Part shown: piece by piece, positions 25,397 to 33,259 of the stretch | How positions within the stretch are numbered: position 1 is the stretch's first letter | Layout: each line of letters opens with the position of its first letter | Source: Ruminococcus sp. | Lineage (GTDB): Bacteria > Bacillota > Clostridia > Oscillospirales > Ruminococcaceae | Assembly: GCA_017626015.1 (NCBI GenBank) | Contig: JAGAJO010000006.1 | Coordinates: forward strand, 1-64,000 | DNA length: 64,000 nt | Direction: 5' to 3' | The notes under the pieces: generated by a model | What the model saw: only the letters and a program-made list of their open reading frames with translations | Database searches by the model: none | What the model was told of the DNA's origin: nothing | Made by a program: the position numbers and the translations under genes

Positions 25397-26131
25397 ATGG
25401 CAACAGCATTAATAACAGGTTCGGCAAGAGGTATCGGAGCGGCTATCGCTCTCAGGCTTGCCAAGGACGGCTACGATATCGCACTCAACGATATCTCCGA
25501 GGCAATGTTTGAAAACAACGATATTATGGACAAGATAAAAGCGGAGGGCGTAAGGTGCGAAAAGTTTATCTGCGACGTTTCAAGCTACGCTCAGGTAGAG
25601 GAGACAGTAAAGGCTGTGAAGGCTGAGTTCGGTACTATCGACGTGCTGGTCAACAACGCAGGTATCACAAGAGACGGACTTATGGCAAGAATGTCCGAGG
25701 AGCAGTACGACATGGTAGTGGCTGTAAATCAGAAGAGCGTTTTCAATATGTCCAAGTTTGTGGGTAACGTTATGATGAGACAGAAGTCCGGCAGGATCAT
25801 AAACCTTGCGTCCGTTGCAGGACTTTACGGAAATCCCGGTCAGATGAATTACTCCGCCACAAAGGCTGCGATCGTGGGTATGACAAAGACGGTCGCTAAG
25901 GAGCTGGGGTCAAGAGGGATCACCTGCAATGCGGTAGCTCCCGGTTTTATCAAAACGCCTATGACGGACAAGCTCACCGACGCTCAGAAGCAGGCTATGA
26001 TAAATCAGATCGCTATGAAGAGATACGGCGAGGTCGAGGAGATCGCAGGCGTGGTATCGTTCCTTGCTTCCAAGGACGCAAGCTACGTTACGGGACAGGT
26101 CATCGAGATCTCGGGCGGACTTATGATGTAA
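25397..26131 (+). CDS. fabG: 3-oxoacyl-ACP reductase
   Basis: A 244-aa short-chain dehydrogenase that reduces 3-oxoacyl-ACP with NADPH. The N-terminal TGSARGIGAAIALRLAKDG is the nucleotide-binding loop, and the catalytic tetrad is seen as Asn in VNNAG-region, Ser in INLASVAG, and YSATK. The 118-nt gap upstream holds an ATGTAA-AGAG...CTCTTACAT inverted repeat of unknown role. AGGAGG precedes the start. Confidence 0.95.
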   Translation: MATALITGSARGIGAAIALRLAKDGYDIALNDISEAMFENNDIMDKIKAEGVRCEKFICDVSSYAQVEETVKAVKAEFGTIDVLVNNAGITRDGLMARMSEEQYDMVVAVNQKSVFNMSKFVGNVMMRQKSGRIINLASVAGLYGNPGQMNYSATKAAIVGMTKTVAKELGSRGITCNAVAPGFIKTPMTDKLTDAQKQAMINQIAMKRYGEVEEIAGVVSFLASKDASYVTGQVIEISGGLMM

Positions 26132-26215
26132 ATTATCGGTCGGTAAAATACATTAAAGTGCAACAGGATATTGTGCATTGGAAATCGTGAATCGTAAAGG
26201 AGTGTTGGATTTATA

Positions 26216-27451
26216 ATGAGACGGGTAGTTATCACAGGTATGGGTACGGTGAATCCTCTGGGAAAGAGCGCCGGAGAGTTCTGGGAGAATATCAAGGAGA
26301 ACAAAAACGGTCTTTCTTTTGTGGATCAGTTCGATACGTCGGATTTTCCCGTTAAGATAGTAGGCGCAGTCAAGGATTTTGATCCCTCTGCCTATATCGA
26401 TAAAAAGGAAGCCAAGAGAATGGACAGGTTTACCCAGTTTGCCGTTTACTCCGCCATGCAGGCGCTGGAAATGGCGGGCAGCGATTTTAAGGATATCAGT
26501 CCCTTCAAGGCGGGTGTTATCGTGGGAGTAGGTATCGGCGGACTTAACATGACCGAAAAGGAGGTTACCAAGTTCAACGAAAAGCCCGACAAGGTATCGG
26601 TTTTCTTTATACCCATGATGATAGGAAATATGGCTGCCGGAACTATCGCTATGAGGACTGGCTTCAAGGGAGACAACTTCTGTACGACCACCGCCTGTGC
26701 GTCCGGCACTCACGCTATCGGAGAAGCATTCAGGAAGATCAAGGACGGATATCTGGACGTTTGTCTCTGCGGAGGTTCGGAGGCTTGCATCTCACGTTTT
26801 GCTCTCAGCGGCTTTAACAATATGAAGGCTCTTTCAAAGGCTGAGGAGCTTGATAAGGCGTCCACGCCCTTCGATCTGAACAGACAGGGCTTCGTTCTGG
26901 GAGAGGGTGCAGGTATACTCTGTCTTGAGGAGTATGAGCACGCAAAGGCGAGAGGTGCGGATATCATTGCGGAGATCGCAGGCTACGGCGCAACGGGCGA
27001 CGCTTATCATATGACAAGTCCGTCTCCTACAGGCGAGGCAGCAGGATATGCTATGAGATATGCATATGAGGAAGCCGGATTAAGACCGGAGGATATAAAC
27101 TATATAAACGCTCACGGAACCTCTACCGGTCTTAACGACAAGTACGAGACCATTGCAGTCAAGAACGCTCTTGGCGAGGAAGCGGCAAGGAAGTGCGTTA
27201 TCAACTCAACAAAGTCCATGATAGGACATCTTCTCGGCGCAGCCGGAGGAGTTGAGGCTATCGTTACGGCTCTTTCCGTAAAGAACGATTTTGTCCACAG
27301 GACGATAAACTACACGACTCCCGACCCTGAGTGCGATCTTGATTACGCAGTTGACGGCAACAGAGAGATGAAGGTCAATGCGGCGCTTTCAAACTCTCTC
27401 GGTTTCGGTGGACACAATGCGACTATCTGCATTAAGAAATGCGTTGACTAA
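26216..27451 (+). CDS. fabF: 3-oxoacyl-ACP synthase II
   Basis: A 411-aa elongating beta-ketoacyl-ACP synthase. The Cys-His-His triad is seen in TTACASGTHAIGEA, INAHGTSTGLND and IGHLLGAAGGVEA, and the NSLGFGGHNA motif closes the chain. It condenses malonyl-ACP with acyl-ACP. It is followed 18 nt later by accB. The 84-nt leader upstream contains a degenerate TGCAA...TTGTGCA repeat. Confidence 0.96.
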   Translation: MRRVVITGMGTVNPLGKSAGEFWENIKENKNGLSFVDQFDTSDFPVKIVGAVKDFDPSAYIDKKEAKRMDRFTQFAVYSAMQALEMAGSDFKDISPFKAGVIVGVGIGGLNMTEKEVTKFNEKPDKVSVFFIPMMIGNMAAGTIAMRTGFKGDNFCTTTACASGTHAIGEAFRKIKDGYLDVCLCGGSEACISRFALSGFNNMKALSKAEELDKASTPFDLNRQGFVLGEGAGILCLEEYEHAKARGADIIAEIAGYGATGDAYHMTSPSPTGEAAGYAMRYAYEEAGLRPEDINYINAHGTSTGLNDKYETIAVKNALGEEAARKCVINSTKSMIGHLLGAAGGVEAIVTALSVKNDFVHRTINYTTPDPECDLDYAVDGNREMKVNAALSNSLGFGGHNATICIKKCVD

Positions 27452-27469
27452 CAGCTTAGGAGAATTGAT

Positions 27470-27937
27470 ATGGGAAGATTAGGTTTTGATTTGACTTTTG
27501 AAAATATTGAAAGGCTTGCGGATATCATAAACGCAAAGGAGCTTTCGGAATTTACCTTTGAGGAGGACGATTTCAAATTTACTATAAAGGGTAAGAAATG
27601 TCCGCCGCCTGCACCTTATGTGCCTGCGGTAACGGCTGCAGCGGCTGCCGCACCTGCGGCTTCGGCTCCGGCGGCTGTGGAGGCTTCGGCTCCCGCAGTA
27701 TCGGGCAGGGAGGTAAAGGCTCCTATCGTCGGAACGTTCTATGCCGCTCCGTCGCCTGATTCCGCTCCGTTTGTAAGCGTAGGCGACAAGGTGAAGAAGG
27801 GCGACGTTATTTTCATTATCGAGTCTATGAAGGTCATGAGCGAGGTGCAGAGTGAATTTGACGGCGTGGTAAAAGAGGTCTGCGTAAACAGCGGAGACGC
27901 CGTAGAGTTCGATCAGACGGTAATGATCATAGGATAA
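27470..27937 (+). CDS. accB: Acetyl-CoA carboxylase biotin carboxyl carrier protein
   Basis: A 155-aa BCCP. The N-terminal helical region is followed by an Ala/Pro-rich linker (about 45-80) and the biotinyl domain (about 85-155) with the biotin-accepting Lys in IIESMKVMSEV (the common form is EAMKMMNE). It carries carboxybiotin between AccC and the AccAD carboxyltransferase, all encoded downstream. Confidence 0.95.
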   Translation: MGRLGFDLTFENIERLADIINAKELSEFTFEEDDFKFTIKGKKCPPPAPYVPAVTAAAAAAPAASAPAAVEASAPAVSGREVKAPIVGTFYAAPSPDSAPFVSVGDKVKKGDVIFIIESMKVMSEVQSEFDGVVKEVCVNSGDAVEFDQTVMIIG

Positions 27938-27951
27938 CGGAGGAAAAAGAA

Positions 27952-28383
27952 ATGGCAGTTGTATTAAATAAAGAGCAGATCATGGAGATCATTCCTCACA
28001 GAGATCCCTTTCTCCTCATAGACGAGGTAAACGAGCTTGAGGTGGGTAAAAGGGTAAAGGCTACCAAGTATATCAGGGAGGACGATTTCTGGTTCAAGGG
28101 ACATTTCCCCAATTATCCTGTAACGCCGGGTGTGCTTATGGTCGAGATGTGCGCTCAGGCAGGAGCGGTCGCTTTGCTTGCGCTTCCCGAAAACAAGGGA
28201 AAGATAGGATTTTTCGGCGGTATCAACGACTGCAAGTTCCGCCGTCAGGTAGTGCCGGGCGATAAGCTTGACATTGAGGTCGAGATAATCAAGGTGAAGG
28301 GACCTATCGGCGTCGGAAAGGCTCTGGCTTCCGTTGACGGCAAAAAGGCGGTTTCTGCGGAAATTACTTTTGCTATCAAGTAA
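27952..28383 (+). CDS. fabZ: 3-hydroxyacyl-ACP dehydratase
   Basis: A 143-aa hot-dog-fold dehydratase. The catalytic His lies in FKGHFPNYPVTPGVLMVEMCAQAGA and the catalytic Glu in the same helix (VEMCAQ), with PHRDPFLLIDEV at the N-terminus. It removes water from 3-hydroxyacyl-ACP. Spacing to accB is 14 nt. Confidence 0.96.
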   Translation: MAVVLNKEQIMEIIPHRDPFLLIDEVNELEVGKRVKATKYIREDDFWFKGHFPNYPVTPGVLMVEMCAQAGAVALLALPENKGKIGFFGGINDCKFRRQVVPGDKLDIEVEIIKVKGPIGVGKALASVDGKKAVSAEITFAIK

Positions 28384-28480
28384 TGTAACACGGACGGGGA
28401 GACTAAAGGAGAAGCTCGGATGAAGCAGTTTACATCGTTCGCAGGATCCGCAAATAATAATTATTAGTGAGGCATAATTT

Positions 28481-29851
28481 ATGTTCAAAAAAGTATTGAT
28501 AGCGAACAGAGGTGAGATCGCTGTTCGTATTATAAGAGCCTGCCGTGAGCTGGGCATACATACGGTCGCAGTGTACTCCACCGCCGACAGGCACGCTCTC
28601 CATGCAAAGATCGCCGACGAAGCTGTATGCATAGGCTCGGCGCAGAGCAAGGACAGCTATCTTGATATGCGGGCTGTGATCTCCGCCTGCGAGATCACCG
28701 GCGCCGATGCTATCCACCCCGGCTTCGGTTTTCTGTCCGAAAACCCCGCCTTTGCCAGAATGTGCGAAAAGTGCGGCATAACGTTTATCGGACCCAGAGC
28801 GCAGTCCATTGAAATGCTGGGCGACAAGGCTCAGGCGAAGGAGACCATGAAAGCGGCGGGAGTTCCCGTTATAATGGGTTCGGACGGAGCGATCTCGAAT
28901 ATTCACGCCGCCCACACCCTTGCAAGGGATCTGGGATATCCGGTGCTTGTAAAGGCTTCGGCAGGCGGCGGAGGACGTGGTATCAGGATAGTACGCTCCG
29001 ACGACGAGCTTGAAGCGCAGATGACTGCGGCAAAGCAGGAGGCTCTTGCCTGCTTCGGAAACGATGAGGTCTACATAGAAAAGTTTATAGAAGATCCCAA
29101 GCATATCGAGATACAGATCCTTGCGGACAATTACGGAGATGTTATCCATCTGGGAGAGCGTGACTGCTCAATGCAGAGGAGAAATCAGAAGGTGCTGGAG
29201 GAGTCGCCTTCACCCGCATCGTTTATGACGGAGGATCTGCGGCAGAGAATGGGCAGGGCGGCGTGTACCGCAGCTAAGGTCTGCGGCTACAGAAATGCGG
29301 GAACGATAGAGTTTCTGGTGGATAAAAACGGCGATTTCTACTTCATGGAAATGAATACCCGTATCCAAGTTGAGCATCCCATAACCGAGGCAGTTACGGG
29401 GATAGATCTGGTGAAGCAGCAGCTGCTCATAGCCTCCGGAGAACGTCTTTCCATTAAGCAGGAGGACGTTAAAATAAACGGTCACGCAATAGAGTGCAGG
29501 ATCAATGCGGAAAATCCGCTGCTGGATTTCAGACCGTCCCCCGGAAGGATAGAGTCGCTGTTTATTCCCGGCGGCTTCGGCGTAAGAGTGGATACGGCGG
29601 TCTATCAGGGCTATGAGATCCCTCCGTACTACGATTCCATGATAGGAAAGCTGATAGTTCATGGCAGAGACAGGCAGGAGGCTATCGCAAAAATGAAATG
29701 GGCGCTGTCGGAATTTATTGTGGACGGCGTTGCCACTAACGTGGATTTCCAGCTGAAGCTTATAAGAACAGAGGCTTTTCTCAAAGGAGATTATGACAAC
29801 GGCTTTCTTAACAGGACGGATATTCTGGCTGACGAGAGGAGTAAAAATTAA
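28481..29851 (+). CDS. accC: Biotin carboxylase subunit of acetyl-CoA carboxylase
   Basis: A 456-aa ATP-grasp enzyme that carboxylates biotin on AccB with bicarbonate and ATP. Features: [25 protein letters not shown], glycine-rich [28 protein letters not shown] with Mg/ATP ligands, and the C-terminal [10 protein letters not shown]. The gap upstream (28384-28480) is 97 nt and has no obvious function. Its TAA stop shares a base with the accD start. Confidence 0.97.
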   Translation: MFKKVLIANRGEIAVRIIRACRELGIHTVAVYSTADRHALHAKIADEAVCIGSAQSKDSYLDMRAVISACEITGADAIHPGFGFLSENPAFARMCEKCGITFIGPRAQSIEMLGDKAQAKETMKAAGVPVIMGSDGAISNIHAAHTLARDLGYPVLVKASAGGGGRGIRIVRSDDELEAQMTAAKQEALACFGNDEVYIEKFIEDPKHIEIQILADNYGDVIHLGERDCSMQRRNQKVLEESPSPASFMTEDLRQRMGRAACTAAKVCGYRNAGTIEFLVDKNGDFYFMEMNTRIQVEHPITEAVTGIDLVKQQLLIASGERLSIKQEDVKINGHAIECRINAENPLLDFRPSPGRIESLFIPGGFGVRVDTAVYQGYEIPPYYDSMIGKLIVHGRDRQEAIAKMKWALSEFIVDGVATNVDFQLKLIRTEAFLKGDYDNGFLNRTDILADERSKN

Positions 29852-30738
29852 TGCTCGAGGATCTATTCTCAGTGGTAAAGGTCAGGTTTAACGGCGAAAA
29901 GTCCGATAAGCCCGACGGAGAAAAAAAGGATAATAAAACGGATATCCCAAAGGGTCTGCTTTTTAAATGCCCGAGGTGCAGATGCGTTACCTTTGAGGAG
30001 GAGTTTGAAAAAAATATAAAGGTCTGCCCGCAGTGTAATTACCACTCCCGTATCACTGCAAGGGAGCGGCTTGAAATAACCGTGGATAAGGGCAGCTTTG
30101 AGGAATTTGACAGGGATATGATCTCAAAAAATCCCATAGACTTCCCGGATTATGACAAAAAGCAGCAGGCTTTACGGGAAAAGACCGGACTTAATGACGC
30201 TGTACTGACAGGCAAGGCTAAGATCAGAGGCGAGGAAATCATTATAATCGTAATGGACTCCAACTATATGATGGCGTCTATGGGGAGCGTTGTGGGAGAA
30301 AAAATTACCCGTGCAATAGAGTACGCAACGGCTAACAGGCTCCCTGTGATAGCTTTTACCGCTTCGGGAGGTGCCAGAATGCAGGAGGGGATAGTTTCCC
30401 TTATGCAGATGGCTAAGACCAGCGGAGCTGTGGCAAGACACAATGAGGCGGGTCTTTTATACATTGCTGTTATGACGGATCCTACCACAGGGGGCGTTAC
30501 GGCTTCCTTTGCGTCGCTGGGAGATATTATTATCGCCGAGCCGAAGGTGCTTATAGGCTTTGCCGGAAGGAGAGTTATCGAGGGTACTATCAGACAGAAG
30601 CTGCCGGACGATTTTCAGTCGGCGGAGTTTATGCTTGAAAACGGCTTTGTGGATATGATCGTGGAAAGAAAGAAAATGCGCAGGGTCATTGCACATCTGC
30701 TGAAGCTTCACAAGCCAAAGGAGGGAACGACCGAATGA
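29851..30738 (+). CDS. accD: Acetyl-CoA carboxylase carboxyltransferase subunit beta
   Basis: A 295-aa carboxyltransferase beta subunit. The N-terminal four-Cys zinc finger is seen as CPRC...CPQC (about residues 39-61), followed by the crotonase-fold domain with ASGGARMQEG and TTGGVTASFASLGD. It forms a complex with AccA. Start and stop overlap its neighbours by 1 and 4 nt, fixing co-translation. Confidence 0.96.
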   Translation: MLEDLFSVVKVRFNGEKSDKPDGEKKDNKTDIPKGLLFKCPRCRCVTFEEEFEKNIKVCPQCNYHSRITARERLEITVDKGSFEEFDRDMISKNPIDFPDYDKKQQALREKTGLNDAVLTGKAKIRGEEIIIIVMDSNYMMASMGSVVGEKITRAIEYATANRLPVIAFTASGGARMQEGIVSLMQMAKTSGAVARHNEAGLLYIAVMTDPTTGGVTASFASLGDIIIAEPKVLIGFAGRRVIEGTIRQKLPDDFQSAEFMLENGFVDMIVERKKMRRVIAHLLKLHKPKEGTTE

Positions 30739-31595
30739 GCGAGCTTACCGCCTGCGAAAGGCTGGATATTATAAGACATAAGGGCAGACCTACCGCCCTT
30801 GACTATATCCCCATGATCTTTGACGAGTTTTTTGAAATGCACGGCGACAGGCTTTACGGCGACGATCACGCTATTATGGGCGGCGTGGCAAGCTTCAAAG
30901 GAATACCCGTTACAGTCATTGCCGAGGTCAAGGGAAGAAACCTTGCGGAAAACCAGAAATGTAATTTCGGTATGCCCCATCCGGAGGGCTACAGAAAGGC
31001 TCTCAGGCTGGCTAAGCAGGCTGAGAAATTCCACCGTCCCGTTATCTGCCTTGTGGATACCGCAGGAGCGTTCTGCGGAGTTGAGGCTGAGCAGAGAGGA
31101 CAGGGCGAGGCGATCGCAAGGAATATTATGGAGTTTATGACCCTGAGAACTCCGGTGATCTCCATAATTTTAGGCGAAGGCGGCTCAGGCGGAGCGCTGG
31201 CTCTGGCAGTATGCGACGAGCTTGCAATGCTTGAAAATGCCAGCTATACCGTTATCTCTCCAAGAGGCTTTGCAAGTATTCTCTGGAAGGATTCGTCCAG
31301 AGAACGTGAGGCGTGCAATGTAATGAAAAGTACGGCTGAGGAGCTTACAAGGCTCAAGGTATGCGATTACATTATCGCAGAGGCTGACGGCGGAGCGCAC
31401 AATGATCCGCAGCTTACCGCAGAAAATATTTCCGATTATATTTCCGGAGCTTTGGAAAGAAAATTGCAAAAAGGTCTTGACGAATTGATAAAGGGGCGTT
31501 ATAATAAGTTTAGAGTTGTGGGAGAATTTGAAGAGCTTCCGCATTCTGATAACGGCAGCGGTCTCGTTCCCGATGAGGACGTTTCCGAGGTCTGA
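30735..31595 (+). CDS. accA: Acetyl-CoA carboxylase carboxyltransferase subunit alpha
   Basis: A 286-aa alpha subunit, with the usual GDRLYGDDHAIMGGVASFKGIPVTVI, FGMPHPEGYRKALRL and ILGEGGSGGALALAVCDEL motifs. It is shorter than proteobacterial AccA (about 320 aa), as in other Firmicutes. Start overlaps accD by 4 nt. The C-terminal ~25 residues are acidic and poorly conserved. Confidence 0.96.
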   Translation: MSELTACERLDIIRHKGRPTALDYIPMIFDEFFEMHGDRLYGDDHAIMGGVASFKGIPVTVIAEVKGRNLAENQKCNFGMPHPEGYRKALRLAKQAEKFHRPVICLVDTAGAFCGVEAEQRGQGEAIARNIMEFMTLRTPVISIILGEGGSGGALALAVCDELAMLENASYTVISPRGFASILWKDSSREREACNVMKSTAEELTRLKVCDYIIAEADGGAHNDPQLTAENISDYISGALERKLQKGLDELIKGRYNKFRVVGEFEELPHSDNGSGLVPDEDVSEV

Positions 31596-31685
31596 TTTAC
31601 AGTCTGGGATACGGTTGCGTCGCTGTATGCTTTCAGATCCTTAACAGGCTTATAATCCCATTATAGAAATGGAGGGTAAATGAAA

Positions 31686-31919
31686 ATGGTATTTGACAAG
31701 ATTCGTGAGATCATCGTTGAACAGCTGGACGTCGAGGAAGAGAAGGTCACAGCAGAGGCTTCTATTACAGAGGATCTCGGTGCAGACTCTCTTGACGTGG
31801 TTGACCTCGTAATGAGCATCGAAGAAAGCTTTGACATTGAGATCCCCGATGAAGAGGTTGAGAACATCAAAACTGTCGGTGATATTGTAAAGTTTATCGA
31901 AACAAAGACAGAGGAATAA
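31686..31919 (+). CDS. acpP: Acyl carrier protein
   Basis: A 77-aa acidic four-helix carrier protein with the phosphopantetheine-attachment Ser in [14 protein letters not shown] prefer the ATG at 31686 (GGAGGG 9 nt upstream, giving [10 protein letters not shown]) over 31680 (3 nt). It is the last gene of the fatty-acid operon, 90 nt after accA, followed by a terminator. Confidence 0.96.
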   Translation: MVFDKIREIIVEQLDVEEEKVTAEASITEDLGADSLDVVDLVMSIEESFDIEIPDEEVENIKTVGDIVKFIETKTEE

Positions 31920-31944
31920 TTCATTGTCCCGAGTTAATAAAAGA

Positions 31945-31970
31945 GCTGCGCTTTACGGCGCAGTTTTTTT
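31945..31970 (+). terminator. Intrinsic terminator of the fab/acc operon
   Basis: CTGCGC and GCGCAG stem with a short loop, followed by seven Ts. Confidence 0.88.
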
Positions 31971-32023
31971 GTGCAGATATTTGTGCATACTACATAAAAA
32001 AACAGCTATTTTCTTAAAGGGTA

Positions 32024-32052
32024 TAGACAAATGGGCTTTTGTGTGATATAAT
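32024..32052 (+). promoter_or_regulatory. Promoter of the Nudix (Ap4A-type) gene
   Basis: TAGACA (32024-32029), 17-nt spacer, TATAAT (32047-32052), about 35 nt before the start. Confidence 0.7.
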
Positions 32053-32088
32053 AAACTTAATATATCTTATAGAAAGGAATTTATAACA

Positions 32089-32493
32089 ATGCTGCACGAA
32101 AAATCCTGTGGAGCCATTGTATACAGAAAATACCATGGCAATACAGAAATATTGTTGATAAAACACATCAACAGCGGGCATTGGTCTTTCCCCAAGGGAC
32201 ACGTTGAAGGCGACGAAACTGAAGAGCAGACAGCCAAGCGTGAAATTATGGAGGAAACCGGAATTGACGTTAATCTTGACACAACGTTCCGTGAGATCGT
32301 ATCCTATTCCCCGAAAAAGGATACGCAGAAAATAGTCGTTTATTTTATCGGCAAGGCTAAGAATACCGATTATACTCCGCAGGAGGACGAGATCGCTGAG
32401 ATCCGCTGGGTGGAGATCGACAGGGCGGGGCAGGTACTTGCTTATGAAAACGACAGGAGTATTGTGAACAAGGCAAAGAAGTTTATAATATAG
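32089..32493 (+). CDS. Nudix hydrolase, Ap4A-hydrolase type
   Basis: A 134-aa Nudix protein. SCGAIVYR...LLIKH...GHWSFPKGHVEGDETEEQTAKREIMEETG carries the Nudix box, and the WSFPKGH lead-in and short length fit the bis(5'-nucleosyl)-tetraphosphatase (asymmetrical) group. It would degrade Ap4A-like dinucleotides; in some bacteria such enzymes also act on RNA 5' ends. It is monocistronic, with its own promoter and terminator. Confidence 0.88.
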   Translation: MLHEKSCGAIVYRKYHGNTEILLIKHINSGHWSFPKGHVEGDETEEQTAKREIMEETGIDVNLDTTFREIVSYSPKKDTQKIVVYFIGKAKNTDYTPQEDEIAEIRWVEIDRAGQVLAYENDRSIVNKAKKFII

Positions 32494-32510
32494 GTGTCCG
32501 CAGAAAATAA

Positions 32511-32550
32511 GGACCGTCTGCGCCGATGTACGGCGGACGGTCTTTTTTTA
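32511..32550. terminator. Intrinsic terminator
   Basis: GACCGTC...GACGGTC stem with inner GCGCC/CGGCG pairing and a run of seven Ts on the plus strand; converging minus-strand genes end about 26 nt later. Confidence 0.85.
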
Positions 32551-32575
32551 TGCATTCTTAAGATACAATGATTTT

Positions 32576-33259
32576 CTAATCCCACCGGTCCCTGTTGCGG
32601 TAGAGCAATTTATGCTGCTGTAAATATTCCTCTGTCTTTTCCGGCGGAGAGACTATTTCTTCGGGATGCTCGCTTTCAAATATCTCCTCCAAGCCTACGG
32701 AATGCGCTCCGCCTTTCTCGGCATTTTTCAGATACGATAGCATTTTATCCCTGTCCATGCCGCTTATGTTGATCTCCCTCTGACGTGTCGAAAAGGGAAA
32801 GGTCGGCAGAGAACGCAGATAATTAAGATCGGAGACGGTAGGCTTAAGTATTATGCTTGCGGCAATGAGATAGCAAAGCTGAAGTATCCCGCTGAAATTG
32901 CCGAATACAAGATATTTGAATGCCTCGCAGACGATATATGCAAAGGGTATAAATATAAATGTCCTTTCATTTCTTGAGGACAGCGCCGCTCCGCACAGGG
33001 AAAAAAACAGGAAATCCAGAAAGCCTGTTACCCCTGTGTCTACAAAGCTGCGGAAAAGCATAAGCTCCGACGCTATAAAGCTTGCCCAGCCGATGACACC
33101 GTAAACAATAGCGGCGGGTAAAAGCGGTATCCATGTGACGGCGGTCATTATACGCTGGCGTTTTGTCAGCTTCCTGTAGATCCTGCGCAGGTCGTTGTCG
33201 GGAAGCGTTCTCCACTCCGCCCATTTTTCTTCTCTCACTTCACTAAATTCGGAGCTCAT
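32576..33259 (-). CDS. Hypothetical membrane protein
   Basis: A 227-aa protein not recognised. An N-terminal soluble helix (LPDNDLRRIYRKLTKRQRIM) leads into about four hydrophobic segments between residues 37 and 140 (VTWIPLLPAAIVYGVIGWA; GFLDFLFFSLCGAALS; TFIFIPFAYIVCEAF; ILQLCYLIAASIIL). The C-terminal ~80 residues are soluble and charged. The start overlaps the recQ stop by one base, so it is translated after recQ. No further function can be proposed. Confidence 0.65.
   Translation of the reverse strand: MSSEFSEVREEKWAEWRTLPDNDLRRIYRKLTKRQRIMTAVTWIPLLPAAIVYGVIGWASFIASELMLFRSFVDTGVTGFLDFLFFSLCGAALSSRNERTFIFIPFAYIVCEAFKYLVFGNFSGILQLCYLIAASIILKPTVSDLNYLRSLPTFPFSTRQREINISGMDRDKMLSYLKNAEKGGAHSVGLEEIFESEHPEEIVSPPEKTEEYLQQHKLLYRNRDRWD

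Noticed and set aside
26132..26215. TGCAA...TTGTGCA inverted repeat before fabF as a regulator site.
   Set aside because: The repeat is imperfect, lies inside an operon and has no promoter next to it; it may be a degraded repeat.
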